This document shows positions 1 to 8,600 of a stretch of DNA of 64,000 bases, piece after piece; the stretch's first letter is position 1; the number at the start of each line of letters is the position of its first letter. The position numbers were made by a program, and so were the translations under genes. The notes under the pieces were generated by a model. It was not told the origin of the DNA. It made no database searches and was given only the letters and a program-made list of their open reading frames with translations. The stretch is from Azotobacter bryophylli. Its GTDB lineage: Bacteria; Pseudomonadota; Gammaproteobacteria; Pseudomonadales; Pseudomonadaceae. The stretch is from NCBI RefSeq assembly GCF_042643485.1, contig NZ_JBHRSJ010000005.1, positions 1-64,000 of the forward strand. The letters are read 5' to 3'.

Positions 1-708
1 CCGGTCGAGGCGTTGCGGTAGCTGTCCAGCTTGTCGTTGAAGCGGAACACGTCGCTGCCGCCGTTGCCGGTCATGGTGTCGCGGCCGCCGGCCCCGGTCA
101 GGGTGTCGTTGTCCGCCGTGCCGACCAGATGGTCGTTGAACAGGCTGCCCTGGGTCATCGGCACGGACGGACTGCTCGACTCGGCGGCGGCGACAGGGAC
201 ATCGGCCGGTGACTGGCCGGCTCCATTCAGTTTTTTATCGTCCATGGGACGTTCCTCACTTTGGGTGTCCGTCAGGGGGGGGGATTGGATGGCGGCCCCG
301 GCAAAGATGAAATCGGCCGCCGACAGCTCGGTCAGGTGATTGCCCTGCAGCGCAATCTGGAAGCGATTGCCCGCCTCGTCGGCCACCAGGTCCTTGATGT
401 AGGTCTTGGTGCCGTCGCTGCTCAGCGAGGCGGTCAGGGTACTGCCATCGTTACCCGCGCCCAGGCCGGTGTAGCCCAGGGCGGATACATCGATCCGGTC
501 GGTACCGGGGGTGAAGTCGGTGATCGTGTCGATGCTGCTCACCCCGGTCGAGGCGTTGCGGTAGCTGTCCAGCTTGTCGGTGAAACGGAACACGTCGCTG
601 CCGCCGTTGCCGGTCATCGTGTCGCGACCGCCGGCCCCGGTCAGGATGTCGTTGTCCGCGCCGCCGGCCAGGTGATCGTTGAACAGACCACCCTGGGTCA
701 TCGGCGCG
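1..708. repeat. 543-bp tandem repeat of the AlgE R-module
   Basis: Positions 1 to about 165 match positions 544 to about 708 almost base for base (for example CCGGTCGAGGCGTTGCGGTA at 1 and at 544). The period of 543 bp is 181 codons, so each unit is one R-module plus linker. Seen directly; the repeat continues off the left edge. Confidence 0.9.
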
Positions 709-1892
709 GCGCTGGCGCCCGGCTCCGCCGCCGCCACCGGGTCGTCGCCGCCCGACGTCCCGGTGGTGGCCGTCGAGTGCGTGCCGGCCAGGATCCCCGG
801 GCTGCGCACTTCGGTGATGTCGTTGTTGCTCACCGTGGTGTAGTCGGTGTTGGGCCCCCGCTCTTCCACGCCATAGGTCGAATTGGTCGAGCCGTTGATG
901 GTGTTGCCGTCGATCACCGTGTTCGAGGTGGAATAGACCTTTCCGGAAACCCCGGCGGTGTCGTCGAAGCCCTGCACGGCGACCTCCGGGAAGGGGCCGC
1001 TCTGCGCGTTGTCCTTGATGGTGTTGTCGAGGATCTTGGTGCCTTCCGCACCGAGTACGCGCACGCCGGTCCGGCCGTTCCCGTAGATGTCGGCGTCCTG
1101 CACCGTGACGTTGTCGCTCATCTTGACCATCACCCCTTCCAGGGCGTTGTCGTGATAGGAGCCGCCGTCGATGAGGATGCTGTCGGGCGAGGGCAGGTTC
1201 TCGGAGCCGCGCTGCACCACCACGCCGTTGCCGCCGTTGCCGTAGGCCTCGTTGTCGCGCAGGACGAAGTCGTGGGTGCTGGTGACCACGTTGAAGCCGT
1301 GGCGGTCGTTGTTGTAGGCGACGTTGTTCTCGAAGATGCCGTTGACCTGGTAGTCCGCGACGAAGCCGTCGAGACCGTTGTCGTGGGCGACGCTGTCGCG
1401 GATGGCCAGGTTGTAGGTCTGCTCGTGCGGGTCGAAGCCGTAGCCGGACATCTCGCGCACTTCCACCCGCTCGATGGTGACATTGCGGTCGGCGCCGTTC
1501 TGGCCAGGCGCATAGCCGTTGAACCAGCCGTCGACCTTGACTCCGGCCGGGATGTTGTCGCGGTTGCCGTCCAGGGTCATGTCGCTGATGCCGAAGTTGG
1601 ACGTTCCCACGGCGAAGGGCGAACGCACCACGCCGGTGACGTCCTGGTTCCAGCCGTCGACCATCTTGATGACGGTCTTGCCCATCCCCGCACCCTGCAG
1701 ATAGACGTTGTCCTTCAGCTCCAGGGCGCCGTCCGAGGGCTCTCCCCCGCCGCTGACCCGATACTCGCCAGCCGGCAGGTAAACCGTGCCGCCTCCGGCG
1801 GCAGCTGCAGCGTCGATCGCCGCCTGGATGGCTTGCCGGTCATCCGTGGTGCCATCCCCCTTCGCTCCGAACTCCTTCACATTGAGGGTCAT
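1..1892 (-). CDS. algE: AlgE-type mannuronan C5-epimerase, 3' end outside window
   Basis: Secreted calcium-dependent enzyme converting beta-D-mannuronate to alpha-L-guluronate in alginate polymer. 630 codons are visible. Residues 1 to about 385 form the right-handed beta-helix A-module; the catalytic motif YGFDPHEQT is at residues 151-159 and the start MTLNVKEFGAKGDG fits the family. A first R-module with nonapeptide calcium-binding (RTX-like) repeats spans about 398-536, and a second begins near 579 and leaves the window. The ATG at 1892 is preceded by GGAGGCGGAAAG, a good ribosome site. No N-terminal signal peptide is seen, as expected for type I secretion through a C-terminal signal. The linker between R-modules contains a run of nine C on the coding strand (see findings). 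Family identity is certain; which AlgE paralogue it is cannot be told. Confidence 0.93.
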   Translation of the reverse strand, partial: MTLNVKEFGAKGDGTTDDRQAIQAAIDAAAAAGGGTVYLPAGEYRVSGGGEPSDGALELKDNVYLQGAGMGKTVIKMVDGWNQDVTGVVRSPFAVGTSNFGISDMTLDGNRDNIPAGVKVDGWFNGYAPGQNGADRNVTIERVEVREMSGYGFDPHEQTYNLAIRDSVAHDNGLDGFVADYQVNGIFENNVAYNNDRHGFNVVTSTHDFVLRDNEAYGNGGNGVVVQRGSENLPSPDSILIDGGSYHDNALEGVMVKMSDNVTVQDADIYGNGRTGVRVLGAEGTKILDNTIKDNAQSGPFPEVAVQGFDDTAGVSGKVYSTSNTVIDGNTINGSTNSTYGVEERGPNTDYTTVSNNDITEVRSPGILAGTHSTATTGTSGGDDPVAAAEPGASAAPMTQGGLFNDHLAGGADNDILTGAGGRDTMTGNGGSDVFRFTDKLDSYRNASTGVSSIDTITDFTPGTDRIDVSALGYTGLGAGNDGSTLTASLSSDGTKTYIKDLVADEAGNRFQIALQGNHLTELSAADFIFAGAAIQSPPLTDTQSEERPMDDKKLNGAGQSPADVPVAAAESSSPSVPMTQGSLFNDHLVGTADNDTLTGAGGRDTMTGNGGSDVFRFNDKLDSYRNAST

Positions 1893-2435
1893 TCTTTCCG
1901 CCTCCACGTTCAATGGCAGCTCTACGCTGCAATGAAACTCCATAAGGCCGCGCCGCAAACCCGTGCGGAACTCCGTGCGCCTCGGGTTTCAACAGTAGTC
2001 GAGGAAAACGGAACGACAGACCCAAAACGTTTTTCTCCGACAATTACCCGACTAGCGGGAAGGCTCCCGCCGGTTTTCCGGCAGAAATCGCCATTACCCG
2101 GACATCGTGGCGGAATGATCGGCTCCGGCGGGCAACGGGGCGGTCGGCGCCGACATCGCGGCAATGGCGCCCTGCGACCCGCGCGGCTCGGCCGTTCCGG
2201 CGCAGATGCCCGGTTCAGGCGGCGTCGAAGGGGATGGCGAGGCGGCCACGCGGAACCTCGCGGCGACGGAAGGCGGGGTACGGAAGGAGGATCGAGACAT
2301 CCCGATCGCAGCCAGCGCGCGACCATTTCTTGACGTCAACCGGAAGGCTCGCTGGTGGCACTCTGGAAGGCCGACCATGAAAAACCCCCTCGCACGGGAG
2401 GGGGTCGGAGGTCGCCACGGGCAGCGGCAGAACGG
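1893..2435. other. Gene-free stretch upstream of the epimerase
   Basis: 543 bp without a convincing gene. It contains two adjacent hairpins (GCGGGA/TCCCGC at 2055-2070 and GCCGG/CCGGC at 2069-2082) flanked by a direct repeat ATTACCCG at about 2043-2050 and 2093-2100. The right end carries the terminator of the neighbouring DUF2790 gene. The epimerase promoter must lie here, but I could not identify a convincing sigma-70 or AlgU-type promoter. Confidence 0.5.
2379..2405 (-). terminator. Rho-independent terminator of DUF2790 copy 1
   Basis: On the minus strand a 7-bp stem ACCCCCT/AGGGGGT (2384-2390 with 2399-2405) is followed by a T-run (A-run 2380-2384 on the plus strand). It lies about 30 bp beyond the stop codon of the upstream small gene. 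Confidence 0.85.
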
Positions 2436-2696
2436 TCAGTTGCGGTTGCAGCCGTTACCCATCACCAGATATTCGATGGTGTGGCGCGCGCCCTGGTGGT
2501 CGTCGTAGGTCATCTGCACCGGCACCACGCTGCAGACGTTGGGAACTTCGCTGTAACTGACGACCTTGGCGATATCCAGATGGGTCGAATAGGAATATTG
2601 CTCGACTGGCGGTTGTTCCTCGGCATCGGCGGTTTGCTCGACTGCCATCGACAGACAGGAAACGCCGGCCATGAACAAAGCAATCAGGGTTTTCAT
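2436..2696 (-). CDS. DUF2790 family small secreted protein, copy 1
   Basis: 86-aa protein with a signal peptide (MKTLIALFMAGVSCLSMA, probable cleavage near residue 18) and the DUF2790 pattern YSTHLDIAKV...CSVVPVQMTYDDHQG...IEYLVMGNGC. Two cysteines, in CSVVP and NGC, could form a periplasmic disulfide. The family is common and often multicopy in Pseudomonas; its function is unknown and expression of some members is metal- or stress-linked. The upstream leader is nearly identical to that of the paralogue about 586 bp to the right, so the whole transcription unit was duplicated. Start chosen at the ATG that opens the signal peptide. Confidence 0.85.
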   Translation of the reverse strand: MKTLIALFMAGVSCLSMAVEQTADAEEQPPVEQYSYSTHLDIAKVVSYSEVPNVCSVVPVQMTYDDHQGARHTIEYLVMGNGCNRN

Positions 2697-3021
2697 TTCA
2701 ATGTACCTGGCACTGCAAACTTTTTTAAAAGCTTCAGTAGTACTTGAACAGGCTTGCTGAAGTTGATTCGCGACACCGGAGAGGTCGTTTGCTGAAGCCT
2801 CGTTATTCGGTGTGCGGGCTCTTTCGAGGAGTTGGGTATAGTCTAGAAGTTCAAGTCGCTAAGTTACACGGGCAATTAAAGCAAGCACTTTCAACTGTCT
2901 GGAATCAATTTTCGGGAACTCTTCGGAAAATATTGCCCGGCCTTGCGCCGGCGCATAAAAAACCCCCTCGCGGGGAGGGGGTTCGAGACTGCAGCAGGCA
3001 ACTGCCGGAGAGGGAAGGCTG
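2697..3021 (-). promoter_or_regulatory. Leader/promoter region of DUF2790 copy 1
   Basis: 325 bp without a gene. The first roughly 145 bp next to copy 1 (about 2697-2840) are almost identical to the sequence upstream of copy 2 (3283-3425). Read on the minus strand it can form two stem-loops: CACCG/CGGTG, and CTTCAG/CTGAAG with a 19-nt loop followed by CTTTT. Further upstream similarity is patchy (for example AGTTGAAAGTGCTTGCT). The far end holds the terminator of copy 2. The regulatory role is inferred from conservation only. Confidence 0.5.
2956..2983 (-). terminator. Rho-independent terminator of DUF2790 copy 2
   Basis: Minus-strand stem ACCCCCTC/GAGGGGGT (2962-2969 with 2975-2982) followed by a T-run. 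It is near-identical to the terminator of copy 1. Confidence 0.85.
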
Positions 3022-3282
3022 TCAGCTCTTGGAGCAACCGTTGCCCATCACCAAGTATTCCATGGTGTGGCGCTGGCCCTGGTGGTCTTCGTAGGTCATC
3101 TGCACCGGCACCACGCCACAAGTTTCGGGAACCGGGCTCTTGTCGATGACCTTGGCGATGTCCAGATGGCTCGAGTAGCTGTAGTGCTCGACCTGGGGTT
3201 GCGGCTGGGCATCGGCGATGCGTTCTTCCGCCATCGACAGGCAGGAAACACCGGCCATCAACAGAGCGATCAGGGTTTTCAT
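3022..3282 (-). CDS. DUF2790 family small secreted protein, copy 2
   Basis: 86 aa, same length and layout as copy 1: signal peptide MKTLIALLMAGVSCLSMA, then YSSHLDIAKV, CGVVPVQMTYEDHQG and EYLVMGNGC. The variable stretch after the signal peptide differs most (EERIADAQPQPQVEH against EQTADAEEQPPVEQ). A GTG 18 bp upstream is in frame, but the ATG at 3282 matches the paralogue. Function unknown; likely a periplasmic or secreted small protein. Confidence 0.85.
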   Translation of the reverse strand: MKTLIALLMAGVSCLSMAEERIADAQPQPQVEHYSYSSHLDIAKVIDKSPVPETCGVVPVQMTYEDHQGQRHTMEYLVMGNGCSKS

Positions 3283-3525
3283 TTTCAATGTACCTGGCAC
3301 TGCAAACTTTTCAAAAGCTTCAGTAGTACTTGAACAGGCTTGCTGAAGTTGATTCGCGACACCGAGAGGTCGTTTGCTGAAGCCTCGTTATTCGGTGTGC
3401 GGGCTCTTTCGAGGAGTTGGTTGTAGTTTAGGAGTGCAACTTCCGAAGTTATACGAGCAGTTTGAGCAAGCACTTTCAACTGCCAGGAATAAATTGGCGG
3501 GCGCCCTTCCGACGCCCGCGACCCG
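3283..3525 (-). promoter_or_regulatory. Leader/promoter region of DUF2790 copy 2
   Basis: Carries the same potential CACCGA/TCGGTG and CTTCAG/CTGAAG stem-loops as copy 1, and further upstream the palindrome AACTTC-G-GAAGTT near 3445. No promoter could be assigned with confidence; TATAAC in GTATAACTT near 3452 is a possible -10 element. Confidence 0.4.
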
Positions 3526-4311
3526 TCAGGGCTTGCAGGCGTTGCCGCCGATCATCCGCTCGATCTCCTGCTTGCACTCCAGCAGCGCCTTCTTGAAGAG
3601 GTCGATCCGCCGCGCGGCGCGCGGACTGGGCACGACCACGGCGATCGTGAAGGGCCCCAGGTAGGTATCCAGCAGCACGGCGACGGAAGACATGCCTTCG
3701 GTGTTCTCCTCCTGTTCGATGGCGACGCCGGTCTTGCGGATCGTCGCCAGCTCGTTCAGCAGGGTCGGCAGGTCGTGGGTGTTGCAGGTCATGGGCGGCA
3801 GCGGATCGGGCAGCAGATCGCGCACCTGCTCGTCGTTCAGCCGGGACAGCAGCACCTTGCCGGAGGCCGTCGAGTGCAGGGGCACGTGGATGCCGATGGG
3901 GAAGACCACGCGCAACTCGCGCTCGGCGACGATGCGGTCGATCACGTAGATGTTCTTGCCGGCCTGCTTGGACAGGCTCACCGACTCCTGCAGCTGGTTC
4001 GCCAGCTGCTCCAGATACGGGCGGACCACGGTGATGATGTCGGTCTGGGTCCGGTGGATCAGCCGGCCGAGCGCCGGCCCGAGGCGGAAGCCGCCGCTGC
4101 GGCAGATGGCCTCGACCAGGTATTCGGCCTCCAGCGCGCCGACGATGCGCTGCACGGTGGAGCGCGGCAGGTCCACCGCCTGGGCGATGGCCGCCAGACT
4201 GAGCCCATGCGGGTGCTCGCCCAGGGTGCGCATGATCGCGGCGGCCCGGGCGATCACCTGGATGCCGCACTGTTTGTTTTCCTCGCCGATTTCCGGCTCC
4301 TGTTTGCTCAT
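3526..4311 (-). CDS. IclR-family transcriptional regulator (TtgV/TtgT/SrpS-like)
   Basis: 261 aa. The N-terminal winged helix-turn-helix (about residues 15-80, with GLSLAAIAQAVDLPRSTVQRIV as recognition region) is followed by the IclR effector domain (about 90-255), including SGKVLLSRL and a small-molecule pocket region. It is divergent from the RND efflux operon with about 220 bp between start codons. In Pseudomonas putida, IclR-type TtgV and TtgT repress the adjacent ttgGHI and ttgDEF solvent pumps, so local repression of the pump here, released by aromatic or solvent-like ligands, is a well-supported inference. Confidence 0.9.
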   Translation of the reverse strand: MSKQEPEIGEENKQCGIQVIARAAAIMRTLGEHPHGLSLAAIAQAVDLPRSTVQRIVGALEAEYLVEAICRSGGFRLGPALGRLIHRTQTDIITVVRPYLEQLANQLQESVSLSKQAGKNIYVIDRIVAERELRVVFPIGIHVPLHSTASGKVLLSRLNDEQVRDLLPDPLPPMTCNTHDLPTLLNELATIRKTGVAIEQEENTEGMSSVAVLLDTYLGPFTIAVVVPSPRAARRIDLFKKALLECKQEIERMIGGNACKP

Positions 4312-4530
4312 CGCTCGCTACTCGTCGCATCGCGGCGCCGCCGCTCTAGATAGGTGGACGCATGTCGCCCGCATCCGCAAGACCCACTCCGCCCGGCTTC
4401 GGGTCGCGTCATTTCCTTTTACGAATCTTTTACGATTCCGGTCTTGCCTGTTGAAAACCACATGATGATACACTGCACCATAATACGATACATAAAACTA
4501 ATGTCCCATTTTTCTCAAGGATTTCAGCCC
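4312..4530 (+). promoter_or_regulatory. Divergent control region of IclR gene and efflux operon
   Basis: A direct repeat GATACA at 4467-4472 and 4487-4492, 20 bp apart (about two helical turns), overlaps a plausible sigma-70 promoter: TTGCCT at 4444-4449, 16-bp spacer, TGATAC at 4466-4471. Such an arrangement suits an operator bound by the neighbouring IclR protein. The promoter is a by-eye assignment. Confidence 0.45.
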
Positions 4531-5679
4531 GTGAAACTCAAAGGCTCCTTTCCCCTCTCCCGCCTCCTCCCGCTGGCTGCAATCCTGCTGCTGGCGGGCT
4601 GTAACAAGGCCGAGCAGGCGGCCAGCACGCCCCCGGCCCAGGTCGTCGGCGTGTATACCATCCAGGCGCAATCGCTGACCCTGACCACCGACCTGCCGGG
4701 GCGGACCACCGCCTACCGGGTGGCCCAGGTGCGCCCCCAGGTCAGCGGTATCCTCCAGCAGCGCCTGTTCACCGAGGGCACCGAGGTGGTCAAGGGACAG
4801 CAGCTGTACCAGATCTATCCCAAGACCTACGAAGCCGAGCTGGCCCGGGCCGAGGCCAACCAGGTCACCACCGGTAATCTGGTCAAGCGCTACGAGCGGC
4901 TGCTGCAGACCAAGGCGGTCAGCCAGCAGCAGTACGACAACGCCGTGGCCGCCTGGAAACAGGCCCAGGCCGACGTGCAGATGGCGCGGGTCAACGTGGA
5001 ATACACCAAGGTGCTGGCGCCGATTTCCGGTCGGATCGGCCGCACCCGCATCACCGAGGGCGCCCTGGTCACCAACGGCCAGGAACAGGAGCTGACCATC
5101 GTCACCCAGCTCGACCCGATCTACGTGGACATCAACCAGCCGATCACCCGGCTGCTCGGCCTGCAGCGCGCCCTGGAGTCCGGCCGCCTGCAGAAGGTCG
5201 GCGAGAACCAGGCCGAGGTCAGCCTGACCCTGGACGACGGCAGCCCCTACCCGTTGCCCGGCGCCCTCAAGTTCAACGAGGTGCAGGTCGACCCGACCAC
5301 CGGCTCGGTGACCCTGCGCGCGGTCTTCCCCAACCCCAACCGCAAGCTGCTGCCGGGCATGTTCGTCCACGCCCAGCTCAAGGAAGGCGTGCAGCAGAAC
5401 GCGCTGCTGGTCCCGCAGCAGGCGCTCTTCCGCGATAGCCGCGGCGCGGCCAACGTCTGGGTGGTCAAGCCGGACAACAGCGTGGAAATGCGTCAGGTCG
5501 AGGCCTTGCGCACCGTCGGCAACGCCTGGCTGGTCGACTCGGGCCTGCAGAACGGCGAGCGCGTCGTCACCGAGGGCATCCAGCGCATGCGCAACGGCAT
5601 CGCGGTCCAGCCGGTCGCGGCCAAGAACGTCGATCTGGTCGCCGATTTCAGCGGCAAGACGCCTAAAGCGGCCAACTGA
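4531..5679 (+). CDS. RND efflux periplasmic adaptor lipoprotein (TtgG/MexA type)
   Basis: 382 aa from the GTG at 4531, which follows AAGGA (4517-4521). This start gives a clean lipoprotein signal peptide with lipobox LLAGC (Cys24). An ATG at 4501 would add 10 residues but has no ribosome site. The mature part has the hairpin/lipoyl/beta-barrel layout of membrane fusion proteins (GRTTAYRVAQVRPQVSGIL early; PISGRIGRTRITEGALV; NPNRKLLPGMFVHAQL). It bridges the inner-membrane pump and the outer-membrane channel. First gene of a three-gene operon; 14 bp separate it from the pump gene. Confidence 0.92.
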   Translation: MKLKGSFPLSRLLPLAAILLLAGCNKAEQAASTPPAQVVGVYTIQAQSLTLTTDLPGRTTAYRVAQVRPQVSGILQQRLFTEGTEVVKGQQLYQIYPKTYEAELARAEANQVTTGNLVKRYERLLQTKAVSQQQYDNAVAAWKQAQADVQMARVNVEYTKVLAPISGRIGRTRITEGALVTNGQEQELTIVTQLDPIYVDINQPITRLLGLQRALESGRLQKVGENQAEVSLTLDDGSPYPLPGALKFNEVQVDPTTGSVTLRAVFPNPNRKLLPGMFVHAQLKEGVQQNALLVPQQALFRDSRGAANVWVVKPDNSVEMRQVEALRTVGNAWLVDSGLQNGERVVTEGIQRMRNGIAVQPVAAKNVDLVADFSGKTPKAAN

Positions 5680-5693
5680 GGAGTTCGAGGTCC

Positions 5694-8600
5694 ATGTCCC
5701 GTTTTTTCATTGACCGGCCGATCTTCGCCTGGGTGCTGGCCCTCGTGGCCATGCTCGCCGGGACGCTGTCGCTGCTGAAGATGCCGATCAGTCAGTACCC
5801 GAACATCGCCGCTCCGGCGGTGTCGATCCAGGTCTCCTACCCGGGCGCCTCGGCGCAGACGGTGCAGGACACCGTGGTGCAGGTCATCGAGCAGCAGCTC
5901 AGCGGCCTTGACGGCTTCCGCTACATGTCCGCGGAGAGCAGCTCCGACGGCAACATGATGATCATCGTCACCTTCAACCAGGGCACCAACCCGGACATCG
6001 CCCAGGTGCAGGTGCAGAACAAGCTGCAGCTGGCCATCCCGCGCCTGCCCCAGGAAGTGCAGCGCCAGGGCCTGCGCGTGGTGAAGTACCAGAGGAACTT
6101 CTTCCTGGTCGTCGGTCTGGTCGACACCAGCGGCCGGCTCGACAACTTCGACCTCGGCAACCTGATCGCCTCGCAGTTGCAGGACCCCATCTCGCGGATC
6201 CCCGGCGTGGGCGACTTCCAGCTGTTCGGCTCGCCCTACGCCATGCGCATCTGGCTCGACCCGGGCAAGCTCAACAGCTACCAGCTGACCCCCAGCGACG
6301 TGGCCGACGCCATCACCCAGCAGAACGTGCAGATCTCCTCCGGCATGCTCGGCGGCCTGCCCACCCGCAGCGGCGTGCAGCTGAACGCCACGGTGATCGG
6401 CAAGTCGCGGATGACCACCCCCGAGGAGTTCGAGAACATCCTGGTCAAGGTCAACACCGACGGCTCGCAGATCCGCGTCAAGGACGTCGCCGAGGTGTCG
6501 CTGGGCGCCGACAACTTCTCCATCTCCAGCAAGCTCAACGGCCTGCCAGGGGCCAACCTGGCCCTGCGCCTGGCCACCGGCGGCAACCTGCTGGAAACCG
6601 TGAAGGCGGTGAAAGAGGTCATGGAGAAGCAGAAGGCCTATCTGCCGGAAGGGGTCGAGGTGCGCTATCCCTACGAGACCAGCCCGGTGGTCGAGGCCTC
6701 TATCGACTCGGTGATACACACCATCATCGAGGCCGTGGTGCTGGTCTTCCTGGTGATGTACCTGTTCCTGCAGAGCTTCCGCGCCACCCTGATCCCCACC
6801 CTGGCGGTGCCGGTGGTGCTGCTGGCGACCTTCTCCCTGCTGCCGCTGTTCGGCATCACCATCAACGTGCTGACCATGTACGCCATGGTGCTGGCCATCG
6901 GCCTGCTGGTGGACGATGCCATCGTGGTGGTGGAGAACGTCGAACGCCTGATGCACGAGGAAGGACTGTCGCCGCTGGAAGCCACGCGCAAGTCCATGGG
7001 CCAGATCTCCGGCGCCCTGATCGGCATCGGCACGGTGCTGGCGGCGGTGTTCGTGCCCATGGCCTTCTTCGGCGGCTCCGCCGGCATCATCTACCGCCAG
7101 TTCGCCATCACCATCGTGGTCTGCATGGGCCTGTCGGTGCTGGTCGCGCTGATCTTCACCCCGGCCCTGTGCGCCACCATCCTCAAGGCGCCGAAGGACG
7201 GCCACCACGAGAAGAAGGGCTTCTTCGGCTGGTTCAACCGCACCTTCGACCGCGGCACCCAGCGCTTCGAGCGCGGCGTCGCCGGCATGTTCCGCCATCG
7301 CGGACGCTACCTGCTGATCTTCCTGCTGATCGTCGGCGGCACCGGCTACCTGTTCACCAAGATCCCGAAAGCCTTCCTGCCCGGCGAAGACCAGGGCCTG
7401 ATGATGGTCGAGGTGCGCATGCCGGTGAACTCCTCGGCCCAGCGTACGGAGCAGGTCCTGGAGGAGGTCCGCGACTACCTGTTGAAGGAAGAAGGCTCGA
7501 TGGTGAAGTCGGTCCTCACCGTCAACGGCTTCAACTTCGCCGGCCGCGGCCAGAACTCCGGCCTCGCCCTGGTCCTGCTCAAGGACTGGAGTCTGCGCCA
7601 TGACCAGGGCCAGGACGTGTTCAGTCTGGCGCAGCGCGCGATGGGCCGCTTCGCCCAGGTCAGGGACGCCACCGTGCTGCCCTTCGTGCCGCCGGCGATC
7701 CTCGAGATGGGCAACGCCATGGGCTTCGACCTCTACCTGCAGGACAGCTCGGGCCTCGGCCACGAGGCGCTGATGGCGGCCCGCGACCAGTTCCTGCAAC
7801 TGGCCAGGCAGAACCCGGTGCTGAGCGCCGTGCGCCCCAACGGCAAGGACGACGAGCCGCAGTACAAGGTCATCATCGACGACGAGAAGGCCCGCGCCCT
7901 GCAGGTCAGCATCCAGTCGATCAACGACACCATGTCCGCCGCCTGGGGCTCGAAGTACGTCAACGACTTCATCGACCGCGGTCGGGTCAAGCGCGTCTAC
8001 ATCCAGGGCAAGGATGATTCGCGAATCGCCCCGGAAGACTTCGACAAGTGGTACGTGCGCAACGCCCTGGGCCAGATGGTGCCGTTCTCCGCCTTCGCCC
8101 GCGGCGAGTGGATGTACGGCTCGCCCAAGCTGGAGCGCTACGGCGGCATCTCCTCGGTGGAAATCCTCGGCCAGCCGGCGCCCGGCTACAGCACCGGGGA
8201 TGCCATGGTGGCGATCGCCGAGATCATGAAGCAGATGCCGCCGGGTATCGGCCTGAGCTACACCGGCCTGTCCTACGAGGAGATCCAGACCGGCGACCAG
8301 GCCCCGATGCTCTACGCCCTGACCGTGCTGATCGTGTTCCTCTGCTTGGCGGCGCTGTACGAGAGCTGGTCGGTGCCGGTGGCGGTGATGCTGGTGGTGC
8401 CGCTGGGCATCCTCGGCGCGGTGCTCGCCACCCTGTGGCGCGACCTGACCGCCGACGTGTACTTCCAGATCGGCCTGATGACCACCGTCGGCCTGTCGGC
8501 GAAGAACGCCATCCTGATCGTCGAGTTCGCCAAGGAGCTCTACGAGAAGGAAGGAATGCCCCTGGCCAAGGCCGCCATCGAAGCCACCAAGCTGCGCCTG

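Larger units (their letters stand above)
2379..3495. repeat. Tandem duplication of a complete DUF2790 transcription unit
   Basis: Two units about 586 bp apart, each consisting of leader, 261-bp gene and terminator. Leader sequences such as GTACTTGAACAGGCTTGCTG (near 2740 and 3328) are identical in both, while the coding parts have diverged more visibly. Confidence 0.8.

Noticed and set aside
1893..2100. AlgU (GAACTT-N16-TCTGA) promoter upstream of algE
   Set aside because: Searched on the minus strand; no pair of elements with acceptable match and spacing.
261..2333. 690-aa plus-strand ORF opposite the epimerase
   Set aside because: Mirror frame of the AlgE gene; the translation is low-complexity Val/Ala/Gly-rich and the epimerase is certain on the other strand.
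3460..3490. Possible sigma-54 promoter (TGGCAG...TTGCT) upstream of DUF2790 copy 2
   Set aside because: GG-to-GC spacing is wrong and the TGG is not kept in the duplicate upstream of copy 1.
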